A DNA stretch of 64,000 nucleotides. Origin: Mycoplasma sp. CAG:776. Lineage in GTDB: Bacteria > Bacillota_I > Bacilli_A > RF39 > UBA660. Each line of letters begins with the position of its first letter. The first letter of the stretch is position 1. The stretch is taken from assembly GCA_000438195.1 (NCBI GenBank), contig FR903071.1:98624-162623 (forward strand). The letters run 5' to 3'. The position numbers and the translations under genes are program-made. Shown here one piece after another: positions 8,944 to 15,684 of the stretch. The notes under the pieces are model-generated. The model made no database searches. It was not told the origin of the DNA and saw nothing but the letters and a program-made list of their open reading frames with translations.

Positions 8944-10263
8944 TTAAATTTCATACGGTGTTGAAGATGTTCCATTTCCACTTTTTATGGTAGCATTACT
9001 TGCTATATTGATAACAGGACGAACGCCATGCGTGACATCCACGCTCCAGGAGTCGAGGATGCCACCCGAATGCACACGGGACACTTGAGCAGTACTGTTC
9101 GTCGCATAAAAGTAAGACGGAGACATAGTCCAATAAGTTTGTCCTGTATGTAGGTAGTAACTTTTATTACTTCTTCCGCTTACTCCTCCAGCCATTGCTA
9201 CTTCGTCTGCTGTAATGAGTCCTACTGGGTTTGTTAATGCTTTATTTCCTCTACTACTTCCACTTACTGTGTACATATCTTCATTATTCTTACATTTTAA
9301 ACTTGGGCTTTCATTTATATTTAATCGGATATATCCTCCATAATAAGTTTTAGTTGTTCCTGTCCCTCCTTGTCCATTACTGGTTGTTTTACTTGTACTT
9401 GGCTCTCTATCTCCGCAGAATCCTGCTTCTGTACTTACCTTATCTCCATATCCTTTATTGGCTATATTAGTTTGATACCAGCTATCCAATGTATTCTTTA
9501 TTCCACTATTTGTTCCAAGGCCATGTACTTGTCCTATCGTATACATATATCCTACATAAGCATTATTGTTATACGTGTTACTGTCTATGGAAAATGTATT
9601 TGTTCCTATTTGTGTACCTGCTCCTGTTGTCGCTGTACTTGTTCCATTATAGATTAGTCTTATACTTCCATCTCCATTGATCCTTATGATCCTCCAATAA
9701 TACCCTGCAAACTTGACCCAGTTATTGTCCACTGCCCCTCTAAAGTAATAACTATCTCCCCAATCGTCTTGGGTTTTATATACTCCTTCGTCTTTTGTTG
9801 CTAAACTTCCAAAGTTTGGTGTTCCACTATTGATTTGATTATCTCTTTTAATGGCATCTGCTAATAATATAGGTTGTTCATCAAAATACAGATAACATTT
9901 ACTATTCTTTTTTAAGTTTCCTATTACATGTTCTCCATTAGAATTAGTATATAATACAGAACTGGTATCTTCATTTACATTATCGATTGTACAATAACTT
10001 TCTTCTTCATTTATGACATACCCACTACTTGGCATTTCTTCTATTTCTTTATATGTTCCATTTTCTTCTTGATACATTGCTATTACTTTAAAATCATATG
10101 GCGTATAATTGATTGTTCCATTTATCAAAGGTATACTTTGTGTTGTTCGATATTTTGCCAAACTATTGTTAGTAATCAATACAAGAAGAAGTATTACTAC
10201 ACAGACAAAACCACATAAAAAATATATTCTTTTTTTATTTGTTTTTAATGTTTCTATTTTCAT
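8944..10263 (-). CDS. Membrane-anchored surface protein with hypervariable C-terminal lectin-like domain (copy 1)
   Basis: A 439-residue protein with one N-terminal membrane segment (about 13-32), a poorly conserved linker, and from about residue 160 a long domain shared almost line for line with the gene at 53237-54997. Shared blocks include YKTQDDWGDSYYFRGAV, FAGYYWRIIRINGDGSIRL, STEAGFCGDREPSTS, NPVGLITADEVAMAGGV, YWTMSP and a terminal VRPVIN. The fold is probably a DUF6273/formylglycine-enzyme or C-type-lectin relative, exposed outside the cell. Between YWTMSP and VRPVIN it carries a candidate diversity-generating-retroelement variable region. ATG 10263 is used because AGGCGG lies just upstream; the ATG at 10299 has no such site. 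A double-HTH gene is divergent upstream. Confidence 0.8.
   Translation of the reverse strand: MKIETLKTNKKRIYFLCGFVCVVILLLVLITNNSLAKYRTTQSIPLINGTINYTPYDFKVIAMYQEENGTYKEIEEMPSSGYVINEEESYCTIDNVNEDTSSVLYTNSNGEHVIGNLKKNSKCYLYFDEQPILLADAIKRDNQINSGTPNFGSLATKDEGVYKTQDDWGDSYYFRGAVDNNWVKFAGYYWRIIRINGDGSIRLIYNGTSTATTGAGTQIGTNTFSIDSNTYNNNAYVGYMYTIGQVHGLGTNSGIKNTLDSWYQTNIANKGYGDKVSTEAGFCGDREPSTSKTTSNGQGGTGTTKTYYGGYIRLNINESPSLKCKNNEDMYTVSGSSRGNKALTNPVGLITADEVAMAGGVSGRSNKSYYLHTGQTYWTMSPSYFYATNSTAQVSRVHSGGILDSWSVDVTHGVRPVINIASNATIKSGNGTSSTPYEI
9031..9114 (-). other. Candidate DGR variable region (VR1)
   Basis: Codons 9031-9093 align without gaps to 53324-53386 in the paralogue. Of 21 codons, seven are identical (GCT, GTG, GTG, TCG, GGC, CTC, GTG) and fourteen differ in base 1 and/or 2, while base 3 agrees in 20. 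All differences fit mutation of template adenines, mostly AAC/AAT codons. By hand count 9061-9120 is about 53% G+C, far above its surroundings. This is the expected mark of adenine-directed mutagenic retrohoming. Confidence 0.7.
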
Positions 10264-10463
10264 AAGCCGCCTGCTTTCTATAATGATGCTAGGCTTCATT
10301 TTTATAATTACAAAAATAAACTATCATATAATATCATGATCAGTTTCCTAGCTTATAGTTAAATTATAAATATAGCTATGGAAAAAGTCAAGAAAAATGT
10401 CGGTATTTTATGAATAAAATTATCTTTTTTAATTTTAATGAGAAAATTGACTTGGTGAAAATT

Positions 10464-10907
10464 ATGATGAATTATGGAACAATTTTAAGAGAACTTAGAG
10501 AAGAAAAAAACTTATCACAAGCAGATATAGCATTACAACTTAACATTCAAGGTAAGGTTTATAGTCAATACGAAACAGAATATACAATTATTCCTATTAA
10601 ACATTTAATCATTTTGTCTGATTATTTTAATGTTTCTTTAGATTTTATTCTAGGATTTACTAAAATTAAACAATATTCTAAAACTTCAAATATTCTTAAA
10701 TGTAGATTAAAAGAATTTCGTAAAGAACATAAATTAACTCAGGAAAAGCTTGCTCAATTTTTAAATACTACTCATTCTGTTATTGCTGATTATGAGAGAA
10801 ATAGATATTTAATTGCTACACCTTTTCTTTATCAAATATGTAGGAAATATAATATCTCTGCTGATTATCTTTTGGGTAAAATAGACAATCCTAAATACCT
10901 TAAATAA
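10464..10907 (+). CDS. Tandem XRE-family HTH regulator (for surface protein 1)
   Basis: A 147-residue cytoplasmic DNA-binding protein made of two Cro/C1 helix-turn-helix domains: residues 5-58 (LREEKNLSQADIALQLNIQ) and 80-135 (EFRKEHKLTQEKLAQFLNT), each ending in a similar NVSLDFILGF / NISADYLLGK block, so it looks like an internal duplication. ATG 10464 follows GGTG at 6 nt; the start at 10410 lacks a site. It is divergent from the variable surface gene with 200 nt between the starts and probably regulates it. Paralogues sit at 21497 and 55217. Confidence 0.85.
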   Translation: MMNYGTILRELREEKNLSQADIALQLNIQGKVYSQYETEYTIIPIKHLIILSDYFNVSLDFILGFTKIKQYSKTSNILKCRLKEFRKEHKLTQEKLAQFLNTTHSVIADYERNRYLIATPFLYQICRKYNISADYLLGKIDNPKYLK

Positions 10908-11002
10908 ATATTTTTTATTTTAGCCATAGAAGTTAAAAAGCGTCGAATTTTGTCGGACATTTTTTCTTAATTTTTTAGTGTTTTACTTCATAATAAATAC
11001 CT

Positions 11003-11230
11003 GTTATTTACTGGTGGTAGCGCCTGCTTCATTTTGTTAGTAGTTTAAACTACTGAATTTTTTCAGTGGGGTTAAATGAAAGTTAGGTGATGTAAATGAG
11101 TGATACAAAATTATTGCTTATTATAATAATAATACTTCTTTCTATTATTAGAGATGAATAAAAAAAAGTCGCTAGCCAAAAGGCATAGCGCTTGCAAATA
11201 ATGCAGGCGTTATCCACCAAGTGAATAACA
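11003..11230 (+). repeat. 228-bp structured element with 32-nt imperfect terminal inverted repeats
   Basis: The left arm 11003-11034 and right arm 11196-11230 are inverted copies, matching at roughly 26 of 33 positions. Between them lie a perfect palindrome (AGTAGTTTAAACTACT), a small hairpin ACTGA/TCAGT, a ribosome site, the 21-codon ORF, and a G+C-rich stem at 11168-11190 with loop AAAA. Pairing of mRNA 5' and 3' ends is typical of type I toxin messages; the same layout could also be a MITE-like element. Confidence 0.6.
11096..11161 (+). CDS. 21-residue hydrophobic peptide, candidate type I toxin
   Basis: ATG 11096 is preceded by AGGTG at 6 nt. The peptide is a single hydrophobic helix (MSDTKLLLIIIIILL) with a short charged tail (RDE), the size and style of membrane toxins in type I toxin-antitoxin pairs. 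The ribosome site lies between strong hairpins, and the 5' and 3' UTRs are complementary. A possible antisense promoter (TTGTAA, 17 nt, TATATT on the minus strand near 11230-11265) would produce an RNA over the 3' end. No homologue is recognised; function is inferred. Confidence 0.5.
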   Translation: MSDTKLLLIIIIILLSIIRDE

Positions 11231-11301
11231 CTTACATTTATAATATAGTATATTGATAGAATTATTACAAGTATATTTTTCATAAAAATGTTAATTTTTT
11301 C

Positions 11302-11330
11302 TTGACAAAGTGTCATTTTTGTTGTAGTAT
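11302..11330 (+). promoter_or_regulatory. Strong sigma-A type promoter
   Basis: TTGACA at 11302-11307, a 17-nt spacer, then TAGTAT at 11325-11330. It points right, toward the predicted small RNA; no plus-strand protein gene lies downstream before the terminator at 11446. Confidence 0.65.
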
Positions 11331-11336
11331 ACATTC

Positions 11337-11474
11337 TCGAACATTTAGTTTGTTTGAATATTCTTTTCCATTCTTTGATATACTTCCTTTACTTAACTAA
11401 TATCAAATTCTACTAATTCAAACAATAAATGTTTTTGTTGTTTATAAAGCTCTTATGGGCTTTTTTTATTTTTG
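11337..11474 (+). ncRNA. Candidate small RNA of about 135 nt
   Basis: The stretch has a near-consensus promoter, no coding frame with a ribosome site, and a terminator (AAAGCTC/GGGCTTT with T tract at 11446-11474). Inside, CATTTAGTTTGTTTGAAT (about 11342) can pair with ATTCAAACAATAAATG (11416-11431), giving one long hairpin with an A+U-rich interior. I do not recognise a family; 6S, tmRNA and RNase P RNA do not fit. It may be a regulatory RNA linked to the neighbouring inverted-repeat element. Confidence 0.45.
11446..11474 (+). terminator. Rho-independent terminator of the small RNA
   Basis: Stem AAAGCTC/GGGCTTT with loop TTAT followed by a T-rich tract on the plus strand. Confidence 0.75.
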
Positions 11475-12200
11475 CTTTTTTAACTTTATTTCATAAGTGT
11501 TTAATAATTCTTTTTCAACATTTCCTTTGTTTATCGTATAGCGATATTCTTCTAATAATAAATTTTCTTCTGTTTCTTTTTCTTCTAAAGCATAAATACT
11601 ATTATCTTCAAATTTTGCAAGTATTTGAGTATTTTTATCATAAAAAATAGTTAGTTCTTCCCCATCTATGCTTTGATATTCTTTTGATTCATCATATATT
11701 AAAATATTTTCTAAAAGCATTTTCCCTTTATCATTCCAAACAAAATATTCTTCTTTTTCTTCTTTAATATCTGAATAGACACTTATTAATAAATAATCTG
11801 TTTCTTTATCTTTCATTATCTTTATGTTTTCTTTATCTATTTTAATATTTTCATTTTGATTTTCAAATATCTCATCTATTGTATCTGCTTCAAATTTATC
11901 ATCAACTTCCATAGATAAAATTTCACGTCCATCTAAATAGAGCGTCAAATCGATTTTGGCATATTTTTTTTCAAAAGTTACTCGATAATTGCTTTTTAGT
12001 TTATGTCTTTTTCCATTTAATTGAATATTATATATTTCACTTAATTCGTTTTCAGTCATATTAGTAGATGCTTTTTCAATACTTTTGGTTTTTATTATTT
12101 CTTGTGCGCCTTTAATATCTTGATGGGTTAATGTATAAATTGTAAGAACTGCTATACCGGCTATAATAACAGTTAAGATAATGATACTTAGTTTTTTCAT
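11466..12200 (-). CDS. Hypothetical membrane-anchored protein
   Basis: A 244-residue protein of unknown function. Residues 5-26 form a single N-terminal membrane anchor; the remaining 215 residues are polar, rich in Glu, Lys, Asp and Tyr, with alternating beta segments and no cysteines, so it is probably displayed outside the cell. ATG 12200 has AGG 6-7 nt upstream, and the GTG at 12212 overlaps that site. It lies downstream of the CpaE-like gene but is separated by a terminator, so it is probably its own unit. Confidence 0.65.
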   Translation of the reverse strand: MKKLSIIILTVIIAGIAVLTIYTLTHQDIKGAQEIIKTKSIEKASTNMTENELSEIYNIQLNGKRHKLKSNYRVTFEKKYAKIDLTLYLDGREILSMEVDDKFEADTIDEIFENQNENIKIDKENIKIMKDKETDYLLISVYSDIKEEKEEYFVWNDKGKMLLENILIYDESKEYQSIDGEELTIFYDKNTQILAKFEDNSIYALEEKETEENLLLEEYRYTINKGNVEKELLNTYEIKLKKQK

Positions 12201-12250
12201 AGAATTCCTCACTTATTTAATATTATATCAACAAAAACCTTTTTTTAAAA

Positions 12251-12279
12251 CAAAAAAGTTACTTTTTATTAAGTAACTA
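12251..12279 (-). terminator. Rho-independent terminator
   Basis: Minus strand AGTTACTT/AAGTAACT stem followed by six T residues; it ends the pilin-like/CpaE-like operon. Confidence 0.75.
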
Positions 12280-13272
12280 TTTAAATATATTAAATAATTT
12301 GGCTTTCCCTGAACTACTGCTATTTAATCTCGAAAAGCCTAAGGCTACTAAAAAATCATCCAATGTTTGTTCGTGTTCTTTTTTATCATCTAAATATGGT
12401 AAATTAAAAAATACTTTACTGTTTGCTTCACGTTCAAAATCATTGATATCTTTATTGGTTAAAACACTTTTATTTAATACTATTTTTTTATCTTTTAATT
12501 TTTCAAAGGCATCTCGATCTTGACGAATTAGTTTATTTAATTTAATTAAGCCTGGTTCGATTAAATATATAATATCATTACATAAATTTCCTTGAGTAGA
12601 ATCATTTAAATCTACTAATATTACCTCAGCTTCTGGATTATTAGCGATATTAAAAGCTAAATCTAAAGATGTTGTTGATTTTAAGCTTTTATCATTAAAA
12701 TACTTGAAGTCTTCTTTATCTACTTCTATTGCTACAACATTATAAGCAACTTCTAAATGTCTTTTTAACATATATATAAGAGTGGTAGCTCCTGCATGAG
12801 CTGTAACATTTTTAAAGCCTACTATTCTTAATCCTCCACTTCCCGTTCCGGTAAATGTATCATATTCTAATACTTCATTATTTGCATTTCCATTTAAATT
12901 GTGGTACTGAGCTACATCTTTGTAGGAGTTTGGATTATCAATTAAAAACTTTACAGCATTAATATTACGAGTAAAATTGTAAATCCCCATTGATACTAAT
13001 CCTGATAAGTAGCCTCCGCTATTTACCATAGCTGAATCATCTAGTAATAAAATTAATTTGCTAGGATCAAAATTTACTGATAATTTTTGAATCGTTTTAA
13101 TATTTTGATAACCTTTAATCGCAGTAATATCAATGATCATTTTATTAAAATAAAAATTTGTAAATATGTTGGCTAATTCTTCTATTTCATATTCCCCATT
13201 AATACTTTTTATTACATCAATGTCTAGTGTTGCTAACATATTTTGATATTTATTTGATACAATAACATTCAT
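12277..13272 (-). CDS. CpaE/TadZ-like ATPase-fold protein with degenerate P-loop
   Basis: A 331-residue cytoplasmic protein, last gene of the Tad-like operon. Residues 1-120 look like a receiver-type domain; residues 145-331 look like a MinD/CpaE ATPase domain (IVGFKN, VVAIEVDKEDFKYF, AEVILVDLNDSTQGN). In Tad systems CpaE/TadZ localises the pilus machine at the membrane. At the P-loop position it reads NVTAHAGATTL (about 155-165), so the usual GKGGVGKT lysines are absent. It may bind nucleotide weakly or not at all. The family call is from fold pattern and neighbours and is moderately sure. Confidence 0.65.
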   Translation of the reverse strand: MNVIVSNKYQNMLATLDIDVIKSINGEYEIEELANIFTNFYFNKMIIDITAIKGYQNIKTIQKLSVNFDPSKLILLLDDSAMVNSGGYLSGLVSMGIYNFTRNINAVKFLIDNPNSYKDVAQYHNLNGNANNEVLEYDTFTGTGSGGLRIVGFKNVTAHAGATTLIYMLKRHLEVAYNVVAIEVDKEDFKYFNDKSLKSTTSLDLAFNIANNPEAEVILVDLNDSTQGNLCNDIIYLIEPGLIKLNKLIRQDRDAFEKLKDKKIVLNKSVLTNKDINDFEREANSKVFFNLPYLDDKKEHEQTLDDFLVALGFSRLNSSSSGKAKLFNIFK

Positions 13273-13286
13273 GCTATTCCCTCTTT

Positions 13287-13778
13287 CTAATCTCCAATTA
13301 CATTTTCATATTGTTTATCATCTTGCGCTTGAAAATTGCTTGTTGTTCCTTTAATTGTAAAGCTTGATGTGTCCCCTATTATTGGTAAATTAAATTTATA
13401 AAAAATTGTAATTTGATAATAATTTGTTGTATTAGCTCCTTTATATTTTTTTACACAATAATAATATTTTTCTCCTTCACGAGCTGGTTCTAATTTAGTA
13501 CTATTTAAGTCTAATGCACCATATACTCCCGTTTCAGAGTCGCCATTTGGTACACATACACCTTCAACATCATATCCAGTATATAATAAATAATTATTTA
13601 CTAATTCAATAGAGGCATCATTTAACCCTTCATATTTTTCAAACATATTTATTAATTCATTTTTTATTTTAACTGTTCGGGAATAATTTAAGGTTAATAC
13701 AATAAATCCCACAAATAGTAAAATAAACAAAATCATTAATTGCAATAACCAAGTTCCACCAATTGTTTGTCTCATCAT
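13287..13778 (-). CDS. TadE-like pseudopilin 1
   Basis: A 163-residue single-pass protein with a short polar N-terminus ending in Gly-Gly, a hydrophobic helix at about residues 10-30 (WLLQLMILFILLFVGFIVL), and an extracellular domain with one cysteine pair (GVCVPNG, YYYCVKKY) and an FYKFNLPIIGD motif. It closely parallels the upstream neighbour (FYQLDLPVIRN), pointing to duplication. TadE/TadF-type minor pilins have this architecture. Its ATG overlaps the stop of the upstream gene by 1 nt, so the two are translationally coupled. Confidence 0.65.
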   Translation of the reverse strand: MMRQTIGGTWLLQLMILFILLFVGFIVLTLNYSRTVKIKNELINMFEKYEGLNDASIELVNNYLLYTGYDVEGVCVPNGDSETGVYGALDLNSTKLEPAREGEKYYYCVKKYKGANTTNYYQITIFYKFNLPIIGDTSSFTIKGTTSNFQAQDDKQYENVIGD

Positions 13779-14314
13779 TACACCCCACTACACCATGGGT
13801 AGCTATTAGGATCTCCACCCTTATCTACATCACATTCATTTGGTTCATAAATTCTTGCTGTTTCACCATATATGCTAAACTCAAATAAATTTCTTATAAC
13901 AGGTAAATCTAATTGATAGAAAACTTTTACTTGATAGTATAAGGCGTTTGGAAGTTCTGAATTGGAGTTTGCTCTAATTGCTTTTACACAGAATGCAGGA
14001 TTTTGATTATCTAGTAATCCTTCTCTATTATATCCTACCCATCCAGTTTCATCATCACTATTACAAACTCCTGTACTACGATAATTTGCCTCTTTAAAAT
14101 AATCACTTATTTGTTCTGAAAAATTAAAGCATTTAAAAGCGTCTGGAGTTTGTGAAGTACACACTCCTCCTTGGTTTTTAATAATATTTAAAATTTCATT
14201 TTTAACATTATATGCCTTAGAATAATTAATTGACATACTGATATATCCCGCAAACAGCAAAACAAATACTATTACAATGTTAAATAAAGAAAAGCCACCA
14301 AATGCTTCTTTCAT
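13778..14314 (-). CDS. TadE-like pseudopilin 2
   Basis: A 178-residue protein starting MKEAFGGFSLFN, with a hydrophobic helix (IVIVFVLLFAGYISM), then a secreted domain with six or more cysteines (GGVCTSQ, FKCFNF, TGVCNSD, AFCVKAI, NECDVD, PWCSGV). These could form disulfides outside the cell. The VFYQLDLPVIRNLFEF block matches the downstream paralogue. MKEA-x-G is shared with the two small pilin-like proteins and may be the leader recognised by a prepilin peptidase. Minor pilin of a Tad-like system is the best inference. Confidence 0.65.
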   Translation of the reverse strand: MKEAFGGFSLFNIVIVFVLLFAGYISMSINYSKAYNVKNEILNIIKNQGGVCTSQTPDAFKCFNFSEQISDYFKEANYRSTGVCNSDDETGWVGYNREGLLDNQNPAFCVKAIRANSNSELPNALYYQVKVFYQLDLPVIRNLFEFSIYGETARIYEPNECDVDKGGDPNSYPWCSGV

Positions 14315-14327
14315 TTTACCACCTTAA

Positions 14328-14570
14328 TTAACCTTTCCAAGCGCATGTAATATCTTCTTCTTCTCCATTCTTATTACGATATGTACATCTTACTTCTTTA
14401 CCATCAGCACTTACATTTTCTTTTAAGCATATGGCTTCATCACATTTCGTATTTTTTGAAAAATTGCTCTGAATAGATGGCCAAAGAATAGAAAAGAAAA
14501 AAAGAGACAGCAAAGCCACTATAATTACAACAATTACGGTTAAATTAAGTTCACCTGTTGCCTCTTTCAT
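14328..14570 (-). CDS. Small Flp/pilin-like protein 1
   Basis: An 80-residue protein: MKEATGELN leader-like start, hydrophobic helix (VIVVIIVALLSLFFFSILWP) and a short cysteine-containing tail (CDEAICLKE, VRCTYRN, ITCAWKG). Size and layout fit Flp-type pilin subunits, although the Glu after the Gly is at +1 and not +5. The first 9 residues and the W-P-x-IQ segment after the helix are shared with the neighbour at 14599, so these are paralogues. Function is inferred from operon context. Confidence 0.6.
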   Translation of the reverse strand: MKEATGELNLTVIVVIIVALLSLFFFSILWPSIQSNFSKNTKCDEAICLKENVSADGKEVRCTYRNKNGEEEDITCAWKG

Positions 14571-14598
14571 TTCTTATTACCTCCGTTTTTAAATATTA

Positions 14599-14850
14599 TT
14601 AATTATCATTTTTTAATAAATCTTTATAATAACTTGAGCAATCTAAATCATCATGTTCTTCTCCTTCTTCATCTGTATAATGACAATTTTGATAATTATC
14701 ATCACATCCTGTTGCCATTGAACAATAAGTACTTGCCTCTATTGATCTTTGAATTCCTGGCCAAACAAACGCATAAAAGAATGCAGCTACGGCTGCAATT
14801 GCAACTACCGTAACGACTGTCATGTTTAATTCTCCAGTTGCTTCCTTCAT
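14599..14850 (-). CDS. Small Flp/pilin-like protein 2, first gene of operon
   Basis: An 83-residue protein starting MKEATGELN, followed by a hydrophobic, Ala/Val-rich helix (VVAIAAVAAFFYAFVWPGIQ) and an acidic, cysteine-containing tail. It opens a five-gene minus-strand operon (two small pilins, two TadE-like proteins, CpaE-like protein) with gaps of -1 to 28 nt. The RBS is AGGAGG before ATG. A TTTGTCAAAT sequence near 14930 resembles a Spo0A box with one mismatch; this is weak evidence for regulation. Confidence 0.6.
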   Translation of the reverse strand: MKEATGELNMTVVTVVAIAAVAAFFYAFVWPGIQRSIEASTYCSMATGCDDNYQNCHYTDEEGEEHDDLDCSSYYKDLLKNDN

Positions 14851-15000
14851 ATATAAATCCTCCTTTTACTTTTCTTTTATTATTATAACTAATTTTTGGT
14901 AAAATATCAATATCGACATTTATATTTTGTCAAATCTATTTAAAATTGTTGTATTGTTTGTAAATTTTGTGATATATTTATTTTAAGAAGGATTGATTAT

Positions 15001-15684
15001 ATGCAACAATTACAAATTAAGATATTAGAATTTTTAAAAGGACTCGGAACAATATTACTTTATTTTATTATTTCTCTTTTGTGTTCTTATTTTTTTCAAG
15101 ATTTTTATTATCATGATAATTTTATAATTGCAACTATTTTTCAACTTTTAGTTTATGTTATTATGCTACTTGTCTTAGGACTCATTTATCATAAACGTCT
15201 TATTCAAGATTTTAAAAATTTTAAAAAAGATTATTTGTATATTGCATTTAAAAATTGGATAATTGGATTAGGTGTTATGTTTATAGCTAATATTTTAATT
15301 TCTAGTTTTGTGGGTGGTGTTGCTTCTAATGAAGAAGCTAATCGTACTTTACTTGGAGCTTATCCTATTAGCAGTATTATTTCAATGGTTTTTTTAGGTC
15401 CTCTTATAGAAGAAATTACTTTTCGAGCTAGCTTTAAAAAGGCCTTTTCTAAATGGTATACTTTTGCAATTGTAACTGCTCTACTTTTTGGTACTGCTCA
15501 TATTCAAAGTTTCTTTATTACCTTTGATTTTAGAGAGCTATTATTTTTAATTCCATATAGTTCTTTAGGTTTCTTTTTTGCTAAAGCTTTTTATGAAACT
15601 GATAATATTTATACTTCTTATTTAGCTCATATGTTTCATAATGGTGTGTGTGTTCTGATACTTTTATTATTTGGGTGGTTTTAA
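15001..15684 (+). CDS. CPBP-family intramembrane metalloprotease
   Basis: A 227-residue membrane protein with about seven hydrophobic segments. The CPBP (Abi/Rce1-like) motifs are present: EEITFRASF (EExxxR), HIQSFF and a C-terminal HMFHNG. The Glu and His residues should bind zinc within the membrane. In Firmicutes such proteins serve peptide maturation, immunity to self-made bacteriocins or protein processing; no bacteriocin gene is visible here. The stop TAA shares its last A with the ATG of the next gene, so the pair is coupled. Confidence 0.85.
   Translation: MQQLQIKILEFLKGLGTILLYFIISLLCSYFFQDFYYHDNFIIATIFQLLVYVIMLLVLGLIYHKRLIQDFKNFKKDYLYIAFKNWIIGLGVMFIANILISSFVGGVASNEEANRTLLGAYPISSIISMVFLGPLIEEITFRASFKKAFSKWYTFAIVTALLFGTAHIQSFFITFDFRELLFLIPYSSLGFFFAKAFYETDNIYTSYLAHMFHNGVCVLILLLFGWF

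Noticed and set aside
9370..9680. Open frames on the plus strand (63-95 codons) inside surface protein gene 1
   Set aside because: They are antisense shadows of a clearly coding, paralogue-supported minus-strand frame, with Cys/Ser/Ile-rich low-complexity translations and no ribosome site.
11083..11334. 83-codon minus-strand ORF across the inverted-repeat element
   Set aside because: It spans the stems and the plus-strand promoter and has no good ribosome site; its membrane-like composition comes from the antisense of A+T-rich DNA.
11429..11650. Plus-strand ORF of 73 codons
   Set aside because: It covers the small-RNA terminator and is antisense to the hypothetical gene at 11466-12200.
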